12,898 nucleotides of DNA from Elusimicrobiota bacterium (lineage in GTDB: Bacteria; Elusimicrobiota; Elusimicrobia; UBA1565; UBA9628), in the NCBI GenBank assembly GCA_028717525.1, contig JAQUNT010000018.1, positions 1 to 12,898 of the forward strand, given 5' to 3'. The translations under genes and the position numbers were made by a program. Numbering within the stretch: position 1 is the first letter of the stretch; each line of letters begins with the position of its first letter. Below, one piece after another: positions 12,426 to 12,898 of the stretch. The notes under the pieces were generated by a model. It saw only the letters and a program-made list of their open reading frames with translations, did no database searches and was not told the origin of the DNA.

Positions 12426-12898
12426 TTATTGGGCTCCGAGGAAGGAAGCCTGCGCCGCCCCCGAGAAGGCGGGGGTCTGGATCCGGCCGAAGAGCCGGCG
12501 CGCCTGGACCGGCACGCGCTCGCCCAGAGCGTCGCGCACCTCGGCGTTGGTCAAGGTGCGCCCCGCCTTGGCCCCGTCCTGCACCGCCTTGAGGAGGTAG
12601 TAGGTGAACAGCGAATGCCCCTTCTCCTCGTACCAGGAGGATATCTCCTGGCCGGAGGCGGAGGTGAAGACGTCGACCCCCGCGGCCGGCTCCGGCGCCG
12701 CGGCCGAGAGCACCAGAGGGCTGGCCCGGGAGACCAGCATCCCCTTGTGGCTCGCCCCGGAGAAGCAGGAGTCGATGATGGCCGTGGCGCTGCGCGCCTT
12801 GAGCTTGGCGAGGTTGGCGTAGAAGAGCGAGAGCGGGTAGCCGTTGAGCTTGACGTAGTTCGGGTGCGCGTCCGCGGGCACGAGGTAGGCGGCCCGGG
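12426..12898 (-). CDS. Caspase-family (peptidase C14) protein, C-terminal part
   Basis: The frame is open to the window edge, so the 5' end is missing; about 157 residues are visible. It enters with RAAYLVPADAHPNY, typical of the p20 strand after the catalytic His of bacterial caspase-like domains, then AIIDSCFSGASHKG, whose Cys (codon 12765-12767) is the catalytic cysteine of the DxCxSG motif. FTSASGQEISSW and HSLFTYYLLKAV are also classic for the family, and the C terminus QARRLFGRIQTP resembles the end of the domain. The catalytic His should lie beyond the window. An in-frame GTG at 12879-12881 is not a real start because it is inside the domain. Such proteases act in cell death, defence or regulated proteolysis; context here gives no hint which. 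The downstream neighbour is a lipoprotein hydrolase 15 nt away. Confidence 0.87.
   Translation of the reverse strand, partial: RAAYLVPADAHPNYVKLNGYPLSLFYANLAKLKARSATAIIDSCFSGASHKGMLVSRASPLVLSAAAPEPAAGVDVFTSASGQEISSWYEEKGHSLFTYYLLKAVQDGAKAGRTLTNAEVRDALGERVPVQARRLFGRIQTPAFSGAAQASFLGAQ

Overview
This is a very GC-rich bacterial segment with tightly packed genes and no rRNA, tRNA, CRISPR array or insertion sequence. Several proteins carry lipoprotein signals, and there is an OmpA-type peptidoglycan-binding lipoprotein and periplasmic FKBP isomerases, so the cell is Gram-negative (diderm). A type IV pilin-like domain whose C terminus has Cys-Thr-His-Thr-Asp and Trp-Ala-Ser-Tyr elements, together with the overall gene style, reminds me of Elusimicrobiota. 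That placement is a guess from memory and not a demonstrated assignment.

Layout, left to right. (1) 1-570 +, the 3' part of an endonuclease I-family nuclease. (2) 646-1566 +, an RDD membrane protein fused to a pilin/GspG-like domain. (3) 1588-4253 +, a three-gene unit: a PduS-like flavin/iron-sulfur oxidoreductase, a PduT-like tandem-BMC microcompartment shell protein that keeps the cluster-binding cysteine at position 38, and a metallo-beta-lactamase-fold hydrolase. (4) 4285-5510 +, an OmpA-family lipoprotein overlapped by a small CPXCG zinc-ribbon protein. (5) 5523-5578, two back-to-back perfect hairpins between convergent genes. (6) 7377 down to 5614, minus strand, a two-gene FKBP operon: a double-FKBP protein and its single-domain paralogue. 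(7) 7471-10732 +, an omega-amidase-like carbon-nitrogen hydrolase, both subunits of an AtoDA-type CoA-transferase, and a DUF900-type alpha/beta-hydrolase lipoprotein. (8) 11147-10749 minus, a single-domain response regulator. (9) 12410-11196 minus, a beta-lactamase/DD-peptidase-fold lipoprotein. (10) 12898-12426 minus, the 3' part of a caspase-family (C14) peptidase.

Two things stand out. First, the adjacent pduS-pduT pair, overlapping by ATGA, is a complete electron-transfer module for a bacterial microcompartment, yet no other microcompartment gene is in the window; it looks like a satellite locus or a redox module used on its own. Second, seven start regions share a TGn-extended -10 box (TGNTANNNT). 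At five of them the box ends only 6 or 7 nt before the ATG and no Shine-Dalgarno sequence is present, which predicts leaderless mRNAs. Two of these also have a TTGACG -35 element at 16 or 17 bp spacing.

The genes do not form one pathway. The clear functional units are the PduS-PduT redox/shell pair, the periplasmic FKBP pair, and the amidase/CoA-transferase operon, which would convert small amides and activate short-chain acids.
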